Of a DNA stretch of 64,000 bases, positions 55,816 to 64,000 are shown one piece after another (position 1 is the first letter of the stretch; each line of letters starts with the position of its first letter). The translations under genes and the position numbers were made by a program. This DNA is from Microcystis viridis FACHB-1342 (lineage in GTDB: Bacteria; Cyanobacteriota; Cyanobacteriia; Cyanobacteriales; Microcystaceae). The notes under the pieces were generated by a model that did not search any database, had not been told where the DNA came from, and saw nothing but the letters and a program-made list of their open reading frames with translations. The stretch is taken from NCBI RefSeq assembly GCF_014698335.1, contig NZ_JACJSV010000003.1, positions 1 through 64,000 on the forward strand, in the 5' to 3' direction.

Positions 55816-58800
55816 TTATTTTCTAGAGAATAAAACGTAAAAACAGGGAATAATAAACAGAGTTAACAGAGTTGCTAAAGACAAACCCGAAAAAACGACA
55901 ATTCCTAAAGGTTGCAGGAATTCCCCCCCCTCTCCTAATCCTAAAGCGAGGGGAAATAAACCTAAAACCGTGGTCACGGTAGTCATTAAAATCGGTCGTA
56001 AACGTTGGGGAGCGGCCTTTAAAATAGCTTGTAGTCGAGTAAAACCGAATTCTTGCCGCAATTGATTGGCTAATTCCACCATAATAATCCCGTTATTAAC
56101 CACAATGCCCACCAATAACACCACCCCGACGATGACAATGGCATTAATCGGGGTTTTGGTCAAATATAGTCCAAAAATTCCCCCCGCTAGGGCCAAAGGA
56201 ACGGTTAACATAATCACCAAAGGGTCTATGAGCGAGTTATACTGGACGGCCATGACTACAAAGACTAAAAATACCGATAAACCCGCTAATAAACCCAAAG
56301 AACCCTGAATTTCTTGATTAGAGATGGCAGCAGCACTGGGTAAAATGCTGATACCATCGGGTAAGGGAGTGGAATTTAAAAGCGATTGTACCCCCGCGAG
56401 TGCGTCACTTAATTTCGCACCCTCGACTAAACTGCCGATAATAATAAAAACTTGACGCTGATTAATTCTCTGGATGACTGCTGGGGTTTTTCCCCCTTCA
56501 ATCCTAGCGATATCTGCTAATTTTAAGTCTTCTTGCCTATTGACAAAAATAGGTATTTGTGAGATGTCACTAATTTTTTGCCGCGAGTTGGGGTCCAATT
56601 GCACTCGGATATCGATTAATCTTTCTCCCCGTTGCAGTTGGGTGGGGATTGATCCTTGAATAGCGGTCCGTAGCGTTTGTCCCACTTCCAGGGTACTCAA
56701 TCCCAAACTATTTAAGCGGGTCCAATCGGGTTTAATCTGGATTTCCGGTTGTCTGGGGTCAGCATCGGCACGAAAACGCGCACTAGGGACTTTTTCATCG
56801 AGAATACTGAGGATTTCTTCACCAGCTTGCTCTAAAGTGTTCCCATCGGGTCCCTGTAACATCACATCCACGTCAGCACCAACGGAGGGAGAGTTATTAA
56901 GAATAATACCGCGCACTTGACCGGGAGTGAGACGCAAACGCACGTTAACGAGGTTTAATTGCTCTAGTGCTTTGCTCATGCGTTCGATATACGCTTCTGT
57001 ATTAGTGCCTTGTTTGAGATTAATCGTACTAGAACCGCGCAAAATATTTTCATTGGTAGTTGTGCCAAAAAGAGAACCGCCACTGGTAGTAAAAACGTAC
57101 TTAGTCTCTGGTTGTGATAATAAAATCTTTTCTACTTCCCGCATCACCTGACGGTTAGTATTTAAATTGGTACCAGGGGGAAATTGAGCAAAAACGTTCA
57201 CCTGTCCGGTTTGAATACGACTAAAGACTTCCTGGGGGATATATTGCCAGAGATAGAAACTACTTCCCCCTAAAATTAAAAAGGCCAGCAGGATAACAGG
57301 TATTCTGTAGTGGATGATTTTAGCTAAAAAACGACCGTAGAGGATGGTTAAACCTTCTAGACGTTGACTAAAGACTCTTAAGAGCCAAAATCTCTGAATA
57401 CCACTGGAAACACGCATATTTAACAAACGACTGGCCAACATGGGAACAACGGTTAACGCACACAGCAGAGAAGCAGCCACAGCAAAACTGATAGTGAGGA
57501 TAATCTCGTTAAACAGCAGAGAGATAAAACCACCCAGTAATAAAAATGGCAGGATAGAGACGAGATTAGTCGCAGTGGAGGCCAATAAAGCAGATTCTAC
57601 CTCTTGGCTGCTATTCCGGGCAATTTCTAAAAAATCTCGCTTATTTTGGTTTTGATTAACTTTGAGGGCAATATTTTCGAGCATGACAATGGAATTATCT
57701 ACCACGATACCCACCCCTAGGGCCAATCCTCCCAAACTAAACACATTTATCGATAACCCGAATAACTTCATACAGATGATTGCGACGAGGGTAGAAAGAG
57801 GAATCGCTAGGGTAATGATAAAAGTCTGTCGCAGGGAACCGAGAAAGACGAATACAGTCAATCCTGCTAGAATTGTCCCCGCTAGTCCCGAAGAAACCAC
57901 GTTATTAACCGCGTTTTGGATAAATACAGACTCATCGGTAGTGGGGACAACTTGCATCCCCCCGGTCATTAACCCGGATTTTGTTAATTCTGTAATGCGT
58001 TTTTTGACCCCTTCTACCACAGCAATCGTGTTCGCATTCGGTTGTTTTTGGACGCTAACCCTGACGGCATTTTTTCCATTTAGGGTGACAAAAATTCTTT
58101 GTTCTTCTGTCCCATCGATAACTCTGGCCACATCCCGCAGATAGATTTTTTCTTCGGGATTATTACTATCGGTCAGTGCTAAATCTTGGATATCCGCTAC
58201 GTTTTTAAATTTCCCCACCGCACGGGTTAAAGGTTCCCCAGTTTCTCCCTCTAGTCGGCCCCCAGAGATGTCCTGATTGCGTCTTTTTAGGGTGTCTAAA
58301 ACCTGATTTAATCCCACTCCTAAAGATTGTAATCGCTGCAGGTCAATATTAACTTGAATTTCTTCTCTAACTCCCCCAATCACGTCCACTACTGCCACTC
58401 CTTCCACAAATCCTAATTCTCTCCCTAATTCTTCATCGGCAAATAATCTTAAATCTTTTAGGGGTAGGGTATCAGAAACGAGAGCGAATTCATAGACGGG
58501 TAAACGAGAAGGTTCAAATTTATTTAAGCGCGGTTCTTCAATAATATCGGGTAAATTTTGTCGGACACGATTAAAACTTTCGGTAGCTTCATTTAAAGCG
58601 ACATTTAAATCTCCCCCCGGTTGAAAAAATAAATCTACTCGCATCCTTCCCTCGCGAGTTTCTGAATAAACTTGCACTACTCCCTCGGTGGCACTCATTC
58701 CTTCTTCTAGGGGTTTAGTTACTTCTTCGAGAATAACTTCCGGGGATACTCCAGGGACATTCATCCTTAAACTAATGCGAGGATAAGTGATAGAAGGAAG

Positions 58801-58920
58801 CAAATCTACTTGTAAACGATTTAGAAAAAAAAGACCGATGATGATAACTGCTATAGTTAACATCAATACTCCTATGTGACGACGAATTGATAGACCGCTT
58901 AGGGAGATGTTTTCTAACAT
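55816..58920 (-). CDS. RND-type efflux permease (AcrB/HAE1-like)
   Basis: 1034 residues, full RND length. TM1 is HIGVLMLTIAVIIIGLFFL. The first porter domain includes the RMNVPGVSPEVILEEVTKPL pattern. The proton-relay motif GVGIVVDNSIVMLENIALKV is near residue 400, a second porter domain follows, and then TM8-12 (VVLLVGIVVNNGIIMVELAN; RPILMTTVTTVLGLFPLALG). The HAE1-style Ala/Gly-Asp-Asp site is represented by GIVVDN, so one of the usual two Asp is Asn, as in many cyanobacterial and heavy-metal-unrelated pumps. No HlyD-type adaptor or outer-membrane channel adjoins. Confidence 0.93.
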   Translation of the reverse strand: MLENISLSGLSIRRHIGVLMLTIAVIIIGLFFLNRLQVDLLPSITYPRISLRMNVPGVSPEVILEEVTKPLEEGMSATEGVVQVYSETREGRMRVDLFFQPGGDLNVALNEATESFNRVRQNLPDIIEEPRLNKFEPSRLPVYEFALVSDTLPLKDLRLFADEELGRELGFVEGVAVVDVIGGVREEIQVNIDLQRLQSLGVGLNQVLDTLKRRNQDISGGRLEGETGEPLTRAVGKFKNVADIQDLALTDSNNPEEKIYLRDVARVIDGTEEQRIFVTLNGKNAVRVSVQKQPNANTIAVVEGVKKRITELTKSGLMTGGMQVVPTTDESVFIQNAVNNVVSSGLAGTILAGLTVFVFLGSLRQTFIITLAIPLSTLVAIICMKLFGLSINVFSLGGLALGVGIVVDNSIVMLENIALKVNQNQNKRDFLEIARNSSQEVESALLASTATNLVSILPFLLLGGFISLLFNEIILTISFAVAASLLCALTVVPMLASRLLNMRVSSGIQRFWLLRVFSQRLEGLTILYGRFLAKIIHYRIPVILLAFLILGGSSFYLWQYIPQEVFSRIQTGQVNVFAQFPPGTNLNTNRQVMREVEKILLSQPETKYVFTTSGGSLFGTTTNENILRGSSTINLKQGTNTEAYIERMSKALEQLNLVNVRLRLTPGQVRGIILNNSPSVGADVDVMLQGPDGNTLEQAGEEILSILDEKVPSARFRADADPRQPEIQIKPDWTRLNSLGLSTLEVGQTLRTAIQGSIPTQLQRGERLIDIRVQLDPNSRQKISDISQIPIFVNRQEDLKLADIARIEGGKTPAVIQRINQRQVFIIIGSLVEGAKLSDALAGVQSLLNSTPLPDGISILPSAAAISNQEIQGSLGLLAGLSVFLVFVVMAVQYNSLIDPLVIMLTVPLALAGGIFGLYLTKTPINAIVIVGVVLLVGIVVNNGIIMVELANQLRQEFGFTRLQAILKAAPQRLRPILMTTVTTVLGLFPLALGLGEGGEFLQPLGIVVFSGLSLATLLTLFIIPCFYVLFSRK

Positions 58921-58929
58921 GATTATCTA

Positions 58930-58990
58930 TGGGGGAGAGTAAACAGTGAACAGTAAACCCATAACTGATAACTGATAACTGGTAACTGAT
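58930..58990. repeat. Heptamer array between the NlpC/P60 and RND genes
   Basis: AACAGTGAACAGTAAAC and several ATAACTG heptamers fill the 76-base gap between two genes on the same strand. Confidence 0.85.
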
Positions 58991-58996
58991 AACTGA

Positions 58997-59674
58997 TTAA
59001 TTGTGCATAACTCGACCGAAACTCCATAATTTTTGATAATAATGACGACTGACGCTATCCCTATCATCGGTGAGCAGATTTATAGCGATACCATTGTTAC
59101 CTGTTTCTTTTCCTGAACTGTGTATATATTGATTATTACCTAGATATAAAGCCACATGATTAACTCTTTTATCACCAAAGAAAATTAAATCTCCTGGGAG
59201 TAATTCCTCTCGGTTTATTTTTTGACAAAAAGCTTCCTGTTGATAGGAATCCCTCGGCAACCAAATGCCAAAAGTGGCAAAAGCAGCCTGGATTAATCCT
59301 GAGCAATCGTAATTAGGTGCAAGGGTTCCACCCCAGAGATAATGATTGGTACAATTCATTGCTTCCTGAGTAAAAGAGATAATCTCAGGAATATGTTTTT
59401 CTATGTCCGAACGAGTTAGAGGAATTTTTTGATAAGCTGTGGTGGCCGCCGCAATTGCATCTAAATCTTCTCTGCATAACCAAGCTAAATAATTATCTTC
59501 CCTTAGCTGAATTTGTAGCCCTTTTTCGGTAATTTCTAGGGAAATAAATTTTAATTTTCTTCCCCGTTGTGCTTGGGTAGCTAACTCTTGACAACTGGAA
59601 GAATTGTAGAGATTTAAGTCTTTTAGACAGAGATATTCCTGGGTAGATGATGGGGGAAGGGAGATGATTTGCAT
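58997..59674 (-). CDS. NlpC/P60 (C40) cell-wall endopeptidase
   Basis: 225 residues. An N-terminal SH3-like region (LREDNYLAWLCREDLDAI) is followed by the NlpC/P60 domain with nucleophile Cys in APNYDCSGLIQAAF, His in VNHVALYLGNN and a polar His in YIHSSGKE. It is similar in layout to the cyanobacterial gamma-D-Glu-diamino acid endopeptidases that recycle peptidoglycan peptides. I used ATG 59674. A TTG at 59740 would add a hydrophobic 22-residue leader (LCFWLVMQFFLS), so secretion is an open question. Heptamer repeats separate it from the RND gene. Confidence 0.88.
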   Translation of the reverse strand: MQIISLPPSSTQEYLCLKDLNLYNSSSCQELATQAQRGRKLKFISLEITEKGLQIQLREDNYLAWLCREDLDAIAAATTAYQKIPLTRSDIEKHIPEIISFTQEAMNCTNHYLWGGTLAPNYDCSGLIQAAFATFGIWLPRDSYQQEAFCQKINREELLPGDLIFFGDKRVNHVALYLGNNQYIHSSGKETGNNGIAINLLTDDRDSVSRHYYQKLWSFGRVMHN

Positions 59675-59740
59675 AAAAAATAGCTCAGAATTTATTGACA
59701 GAAAAAACTGCATTACTAGCCAAAAGCAAAGGGATAACAA

Positions 59741-60324
59741 CGAGGAGAATAACCTTAGTTCGTTCTGTCATCTTCAAGTTTCCACCTCTCTTAATTCGGC
59801 TCTCTTATTCTTTGTGTGAGCAGTTTAACTTACTGTAGAAGCGATCAATCTTTGTGTCCTCTGTGTCTGGAGTGGTTCCTTCCACTCGCTCGCCAGCAGG
59901 ACTGTATCTTAGAATACATTTTACCCACCAAACCTAAGAGAGCCTTAATTCTTGGCCATAAAGATAATCTATAACCGAACTGAATCCCTGAAAAATTATT
60001 AAACCTATGGCATAATTAACCTTTCAGGGTTCAAAAACTGCAAAAATAAGGCTTAAATGGCATACAATCGGTGAATAGAGCGTTTAATCGTTTATTATTC
60101 GTTTTTAATTCTCCTGACTACTGGCTACTGGCTACCGACACCTAACCCTAACAACAATTTTTGATTTTTACAACAGGTCTAGGATAGCCAGTTCCTTAAC
60201 AATATGTTACGATAGCCGGCGAGAGGGGGTGGCCAATATCTGGAACTTTTGCTCTAGAGATAGATTCTAGGGATCAACAGTCACCTCCTAGAGTAAGCTT
60301 TTAATCAGATGTTGAGGTTAGTCT
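59741..60324. other. Intergenic region between divergent genes
   Basis: About 580 bases (650 if the shorter NlpC/P60 start is right) with no gene. One perfect small hairpin GAGTGG/CCACTC around TTCCTT lies near 59870. The rest is AT-rich and probably contains two divergent promoters. A short CTACTGGCTACTGGCTACCG repeat lies near 60119. I see no RNA gene that I can name. Confidence 0.5.
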
Positions 60325-61713
60325 ATGGCCAATGTTTCCGGGCGGTTTGAAAAGCAAGAATACAGCCAAAACTCAGAAAATACCGTCGCGGTGGTCAGTT
60401 CAGTCATGTCCGGTTTAAAAAAAGCATCTCCCCTGCAAAAGGGCTTATTTTGGGGAATAACCCTCAGTTTTACCGCCCTAGTTTCCGCCACTGTTGGGGC
60501 TGCCGTCGCTTTAATTAGTCCCTTACCCGCACCAATTGGGGCCATCTTCCAAAAAACATCTTTTCCCATCCAAACAGACATCCTTGAGGATCAAGCTTGG
60601 AATAGCTTAATCAATCAGCAGCTTTCTCGTCCTGTTAATATTTTAGTTATGGGCATCGATCGAGTTTTAGATGCCAAAAACAGCGACGATGTATTTAAAG
60701 GTCGCAGCGATACCATGCTCCTAGTGCGCTTCGATCCTAGCGATAAAACCGTGAGAATGTTGTCTATCCCTCGCGATAGCCGCGTCAGAATCCCCGGCCA
60801 CGGTTTCACTAAAATCAACGATGCTAACGTTCACGGTGGACCAACTCTAGCGGCAGAAGTGGTCAATAATACTTTAGGGGATGTCACCGTTGATCGCTAT
60901 GTGCGGGTGACTACCGATGCCTTTAAGGAATTAGTCGATTTAGTCGGGGGTATAGAGGTTTATGTACCCGAACGAATGTATCATAAAGATGTCACCCAAA
61001 AATTAGAAATTGATTTACAAGAGGGTTGGCAAAATCTCAACGGCGACCAAGCAGAACAATTTGCCCGTTTTCGTAACCCGCAATACGGCGATATTGGTCG
61101 CGTACAAAGACAACAAATTTTATTAAAAGCACTTCAAAAAAAGATTTTTAGTCCGACAATTCTCCCCAGTCTCCCGAAAGCAGTACAGGTTTTACAACAA
61201 TATATCGATACGAACTTAAGCGTCGAGGAAATGCTGGCTATCGCCAATTTTGGCCGGGAAATTAAACAGGATAACTTAAGAATGATCCTACTCCCCGGCC
61301 GGTTTAATAACCTCGAGGAATACGATGGTCGCAGTTATTGGATTTTGAACCGTCGCGAAATTAGAACCATTGTGGCTAATAATTTTACCGATAACTATGG
61401 GGGGGGAGAAACCTCCGTTTATAGTCTGCGGATTGCCATTCAAAATGCCACCAATACCAAAGGTTTAGCCCGTCGTACTCGTGATTATCTGGCCAAACAG
61501 GGCTACACAAATGTTTATATTAGCGATGACTCCTCCCAAAAGCTAGAAACCACGGCGATTATTGCCCAAAAAGGTGATATTCAGTCCGCTAACCTCTTGA
61601 AAAATCAATTGGGAATCGGTAAAGTAGAATCATCCTCCACTGGTGCTTTAGACTCAGACCTAACTATTCGGGTGGGTGATGATGTGGCCCAGTTTCTCGA
61701 CGCTCAACAGTAA
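60325..61713 (+). CDS. LytR-CpsA-Psr (LCP) family protein with LytR_C tail
   Basis: 462 residues. A cytoplasmic tail and one membrane helix ([20 protein letters not shown]) precede an extracytoplasmic LCP domain ([67 protein letters not shown]) carrying the Arg and Asp residues that bind polyprenyl pyrophosphate. The C-terminal LytR_C domain ([20 protein letters not shown]) follows. LCP enzymes ligate glycopolymers to peptidoglycan; in cyanobacteria the acceptor is unproven. The next gene follows after 2 bases, so the pair is probably an operon. Confidence 0.92.
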   Translation: MANVSGRFEKQEYSQNSENTVAVVSSVMSGLKKASPLQKGLFWGITLSFTALVSATVGAAVALISPLPAPIGAIFQKTSFPIQTDILEDQAWNSLINQQLSRPVNILVMGIDRVLDAKNSDDVFKGRSDTMLLVRFDPSDKTVRMLSIPRDSRVRIPGHGFTKINDANVHGGPTLAAEVVNNTLGDVTVDRYVRVTTDAFKELVDLVGGIEVYVPERMYHKDVTQKLEIDLQEGWQNLNGDQAEQFARFRNPQYGDIGRVQRQQILLKALQKKIFSPTILPSLPKAVQVLQQYIDTNLSVEEMLAIANFGREIKQDNLRMILLPGRFNNLEEYDGRSYWILNRREIRTIVANNFTDNYGGGETSVYSLRIAIQNATNTKGLARRTRDYLAKQGYTNVYISDDSSQKLETTAIIAQKGDIQSANLLKNQLGIGKVESSSTGALDSDLTIRVGDDVAQFLDAQQ

Positions 61714-61715
61714 CA

Positions 61716-62216
61716 ATGTTGAAAAATTTTTTCAGTCTGGTTTTAATTATTTTGCTGGCGATTCTTTGGCTACTTTTCGCGGCCCGTCCGGTGGCTTTGG
61801 CCCAAGATAAAACGATTAACTATAGTTTTGCCCAGCTGCAAGATCGGGATTTTTCCCATCAGGATTTGCGCGGAGGGGTTTTCGCCGCTGCTGCTATGCG
61901 GGGAGTTAACCTAGAAGGGTCCGATTTATCCTATAGCATTCTCACCGAGGCTGTCCTCTTAAAAGCTAACTTAAAAGGGGCCGATTTAACCGCCTCTTTG
62001 GTAGATAGAGTTACCCTCGATTTTGCCGATTTAACTAACACTATTTTTACCGATGCGATCGCCACTCGCAGCCGTTTTTATGACACAATTATTACTGGGG
62101 CCGATTTCACTAACGCGGTCATTGATAACTATCAGGTCAAGTTAATGTGTGAACGGGCCGATGGCATTAATCCAGTCACGGGAGTGGCCACCAGGGATAG
62201 TTTAGGCTGTAATTAG
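61716..62216 (+). CDS. Exported pentapeptide-repeat protein
   Basis: 166 residues. A signal peptide ([22 protein letters not shown]) is followed by about 90 residues of pentapeptide repeats ([46 protein letters not shown]) and a C-terminal pair of Cys ([15 protein letters not shown]) that may form a disulphide. It resembles thylakoid-lumen pentapeptide proteins. It starts 2 bases after the LCP gene stop, so it is cotranscribed with it. Confidence 0.85.
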   Translation: MLKNFFSLVLIILLAILWLLFAARPVALAQDKTINYSFAQLQDRDFSHQDLRGGVFAAAAMRGVNLEGSDLSYSILTEAVLLKANLKGADLTASLVDRVTLDFADLTNTIFTDAIATRSRFYDTIITGADFTNAVIDNYQVKLMCERADGINPVTGVATRDSLGCN

Positions 62217-62343
62217 CAATTCCGGGCAGATTCTGGCTGACGGCACAAAAATAGCCTACCCCCTACACTCCGGCTATCTCGATCAAGACAGCAGGGGTGT
62301 AGAATGAAAATACTGAGCGAGGCTAGAGAAAGGAGAGGGACTC

Positions 62344-62931
62344 TTGATAATCGTCATCGATAACTATGATAGTTTTACCTACAATTTAGTCCAGTATTTG
62401 GGAGAATTAGCCTCCGAGTTCCTGATCGCCTTGCCGATCGAGGTCTATCGTAATGATAAAATCGATCTGGCCACGATCGAACAAATGCGGCCGGATGGGA
62501 TTGTCATTTCCCCCGGTCCTGGTCGTCCGGTCGATGCGGGCATATCTCTGGAATTAATCGCCAAATTTGGCCCCCATTTGCCGATTTTGGGGGTCTGTCT
62601 GGGTCATCAAAGTATCGGTCAGGTATTCGGGGGGGATGTGGTCCGGGCCCCGGTCTTGATGCACGGCAAAACTTCCCCAATCTATCACAACAGTGAAGGG
62701 GTATTTCAAGGCTTAGAAAATCCTTTTACTGCCACCCGTTACCATAGTTTAGTGATCGATCGCTCCACCATGCCGGATAATTTAGAGATCACGGCCTGGG
62801 TGGAAGATGGCACGGTCATGGGAGTCCGTCATCGGGATTACCCCCAGATTCAAGGGGTACAATTCCATCCCGAAAGTATTTTAACCACTGCCGGCAAGGA
62901 ACTTTTAAGAAACTTTCTCCGATCCCTCTAG
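62344..62931 (+). CDS. trpG: Glutamine amidotransferase TrpG/PabA
   Basis: 195 residues, class I glutamine amidotransferase. The nucleophile Cys is in GVCLGHQSIGQ, with His and Glu in VQFHPESILT, and the start is the typical IIVIDNYDSFTYNLVQYLGE. It supplies ammonia to anthranilate or aminodeoxychorismate synthase and may serve both, as in other bacteria with one copy. The start is TTG with AAAGGAGAGGGA just upstream. No trpE or pabB is adjacent. Confidence 0.93.
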   Translation: MIIVIDNYDSFTYNLVQYLGELASEFLIALPIEVYRNDKIDLATIEQMRPDGIVISPGPGRPVDAGISLELIAKFGPHLPILGVCLGHQSIGQVFGGDVVRAPVLMHGKTSPIYHNSEGVFQGLENPFTATRYHSLVIDRSTMPDNLEITAWVEDGTVMGVRHRDYPQIQGVQFHPESILTTAGKELLRNFLRSL

Positions 62932-62992
62932 TGTTTACTAATCGCCAACCCCTGAAATTAACCTTAACTTGATTAATTCTGCATCTATATTT

Positions 62993-63802
62993 ATGAAAAG
63001 GCGAGATTTTATCTTATCGGCGGGGACAAGTTTCTTAACCGTGGCAGTAAGCTCTGTTTTAGCGGAAACTAAACCCAAACCCACTAACCCCACTCCCGCT
63101 CAAAAACCCGATGATTCCCTCTTAGTTCAATGGTTGGGTCATAGTTGCTTTTTATTCACCGGAGGAGGACAAAGAGTCCTAGTTAATCCCTTCCGGGCCA
63201 TTGGTTGTACGGCGGGTTTTCCTTTGCCAAAAGTAGAAGCAGATATCGTTTTAATTAGTAGTCAACTGTGGGATGAAGGGGCTGCCGAGGGTTTACCCGG
63301 TAATCCGAAAATTTTGTTTGAGCCGGGGGCCTACGATCTGGGTAAATTAAAATTCCAGGGTATTAGTATCGCCCATGATCGCATGGGAGGGCAACGTTTC
63401 GGCATGAATGTGGCCTGGCGTTGGACCCAAGCGGGGATTAGTATTGTCCATTTAGGGGGGGCAGCGGCCCCAATTGAATTAGAACAAAGAATTCTGCTGG
63501 GTTCGCCGGATTTAGCTTTTATTCCCGTGGGAGGTGGTCCAAAAAATTATAATCCCCAAGAGGCAAAACAGGCGATCGAAGTTTTACAACCGCGAATAGC
63601 TGTCCCGACGCAATACTTCACCAGTGCCGCCGATAAAAATGCCTGTGAATTGGTGTCTGTAGATGAGTTTCTCAAGTTAGTCAAGGATAAAAATATCCGT
63701 TTAATCGGGGACAATAAATTACGGATTCGTGCCGCCGATTTACCGAAAAAAGGGACGCTCATTCGCGTGTTTGACTACCGCAATCTGTTAGAGAAATCCT
63801 AA
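62993..63802 (+). CDS. MBL-fold metallo-hydrolase (UlaG-like), Tat-exported
   Basis: 269 residues. The twin-arginine leader MKRRDFILSAGTSFLTVAVS supports ATG 62993 over one at 62969. The body begins VQWLGHSCFLFTGGGQRVLV, a UlaG/RomA-like metallo-beta-lactamase fold, but the usual HxHxDH metal motif is degraded (LISSQLWDEGAAEG). A later site (AGISIVHLGGAA) keeps one His. Metal binding and catalysis are therefore doubtful. It is probably periplasmic or lumenal. Confidence 0.75.
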   Translation: MKRRDFILSAGTSFLTVAVSSVLAETKPKPTNPTPAQKPDDSLLVQWLGHSCFLFTGGGQRVLVNPFRAIGCTAGFPLPKVEADIVLISSQLWDEGAAEGLPGNPKILFEPGAYDLGKLKFQGISIAHDRMGGQRFGMNVAWRWTQAGISIVHLGGAAAPIELEQRILLGSPDLAFIPVGGGPKNYNPQEAKQAIEVLQPRIAVPTQYFTSAADKNACELVSVDEFLKLVKDKNIRLIGDNKLRIRAADLPKKGTLIRVFDYRNLLEKS

Positions 63803-63881
63803 CTTTTAGGAGCCATTGACCTAGGCCTGCTTTAGAGCATCTCCTAGTTCTCTAAAAATTGCTTTAACAATCTTATTAAAA

Positions 63882-64000
63882 ATGTTTTTGCTGAAAGAAT
63901 CTCGCTCTTTTTTTAGACAGGGATGGACAATTGCAGTTTTACTAATTGCCCTGCTTGTTTCCCTGCCAATTTTATCGGTAGCCAGTAGTTTATTAACTAA
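63882..64000 (+). CDS. Probable ABC-transporter permease, N-terminal end (cut by window)
   Basis: From ATG 63882 the frame is open to the edge and encodes MFLLKESRSFFRQGWTIAVL, then LIALLVSLPILSVASSLLT. A basic start plus one membrane helix in this style is typical of iron(III) ABC permeases (FutB/FbpB type). Only 39 residues are visible, so the assignment is tentative. Confidence 0.4.
   Translation, partial: MFLLKESRSFFRQGWTIAVLLIALLVSLPILSVASSLLT

Overview
The window is almost certainly from a bloom-forming cyanobacterium, most probably Microcystis aeruginosa or a close relative. Several things point there: psbK next to tgt, a cyanobacterial ftsQ-ftsZ pair, a bamA(Omp85)-lpxC pair, frequent HIP1-type GCGATCGC octamers, Calx-beta/RTX giant proteins, Rpn-family genes with tandem hinge repeats, and an extreme load of insertion-sequence wreckage, miniature elements and short intergenic repeats. 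The species is inferred from gene style, not from a database match.

Region by region. 1-1.8 kb is a pile of dead transposases (IS30, IS5-like and IS630 pieces). 2-5.1 kb carries cell division genes ftsQ and ftsZ, then thiD. 5.2-6.8 kb holds an IS1-like end and an ISL3 element whose transposase has one nonsense codon. 6.9-12.5 kb has an FkbM methyltransferase, an Hpt phosphotransfer protein, bamA and lpxC. 12.5-15.3 kb is an accessory island: a duplicated gene fragment, the toxin-antitoxin pair mntA-hepT, a 5'-truncated Rpn gene and an antitoxin-doc pair. A 51-bp direct repeat brackets its second half and overlaps the end of gatA. 15.3-25.5 kb is mainly core: gatA, a DUF6398-like protein, an ArsR regulator, pentapeptide repeats, psbK/tgt, a dead TnpB, a TM0106-type nuclease, mtnB and tRNA-Cys. 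26.2-33.9 kb is one 2595-codon gene for a giant secreted protein, followed by an intact Rpn gene and the decapitated 5' end of a second copy of the giant gene. 36-41.9 kb has an RND pump, a photolyase flanked by inverted copies of a miniature element, an IS1 remnant and an alpha carbonic anhydrase. 42-48 kb is the conserved rimP-nusA-ylxR-infB cluster on the minus strand. 48-64 kb has ftsH, an OmpR-type regulator, a receiver-domain stub, a Glu/Leu dehydrogenase, a P-type ATPase, a second RND pump, an NlpC/P60 hydrolase, an LCP protein, a lumenal pentapeptide protein, a trpG/pabA amidotransferase, an MBL-fold protein and the start of a probable ABC permease.

Functional themes are envelope building (bamA, lpxC, LCP, NlpC/P60), translation and transcription (infB cluster, gatA, tgt), division, and transport. 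I found no convincing undescribed enzyme system. The most unusual signals are repeat biology. A roughly 35-bp dispersed repeat occurs six times and in four cases starts at or exactly two bases after a stop codon, in the sense orientation. Direct and inverted repeats also bracket accessory genes (antitoxin-doc, Rpn, photolyase).
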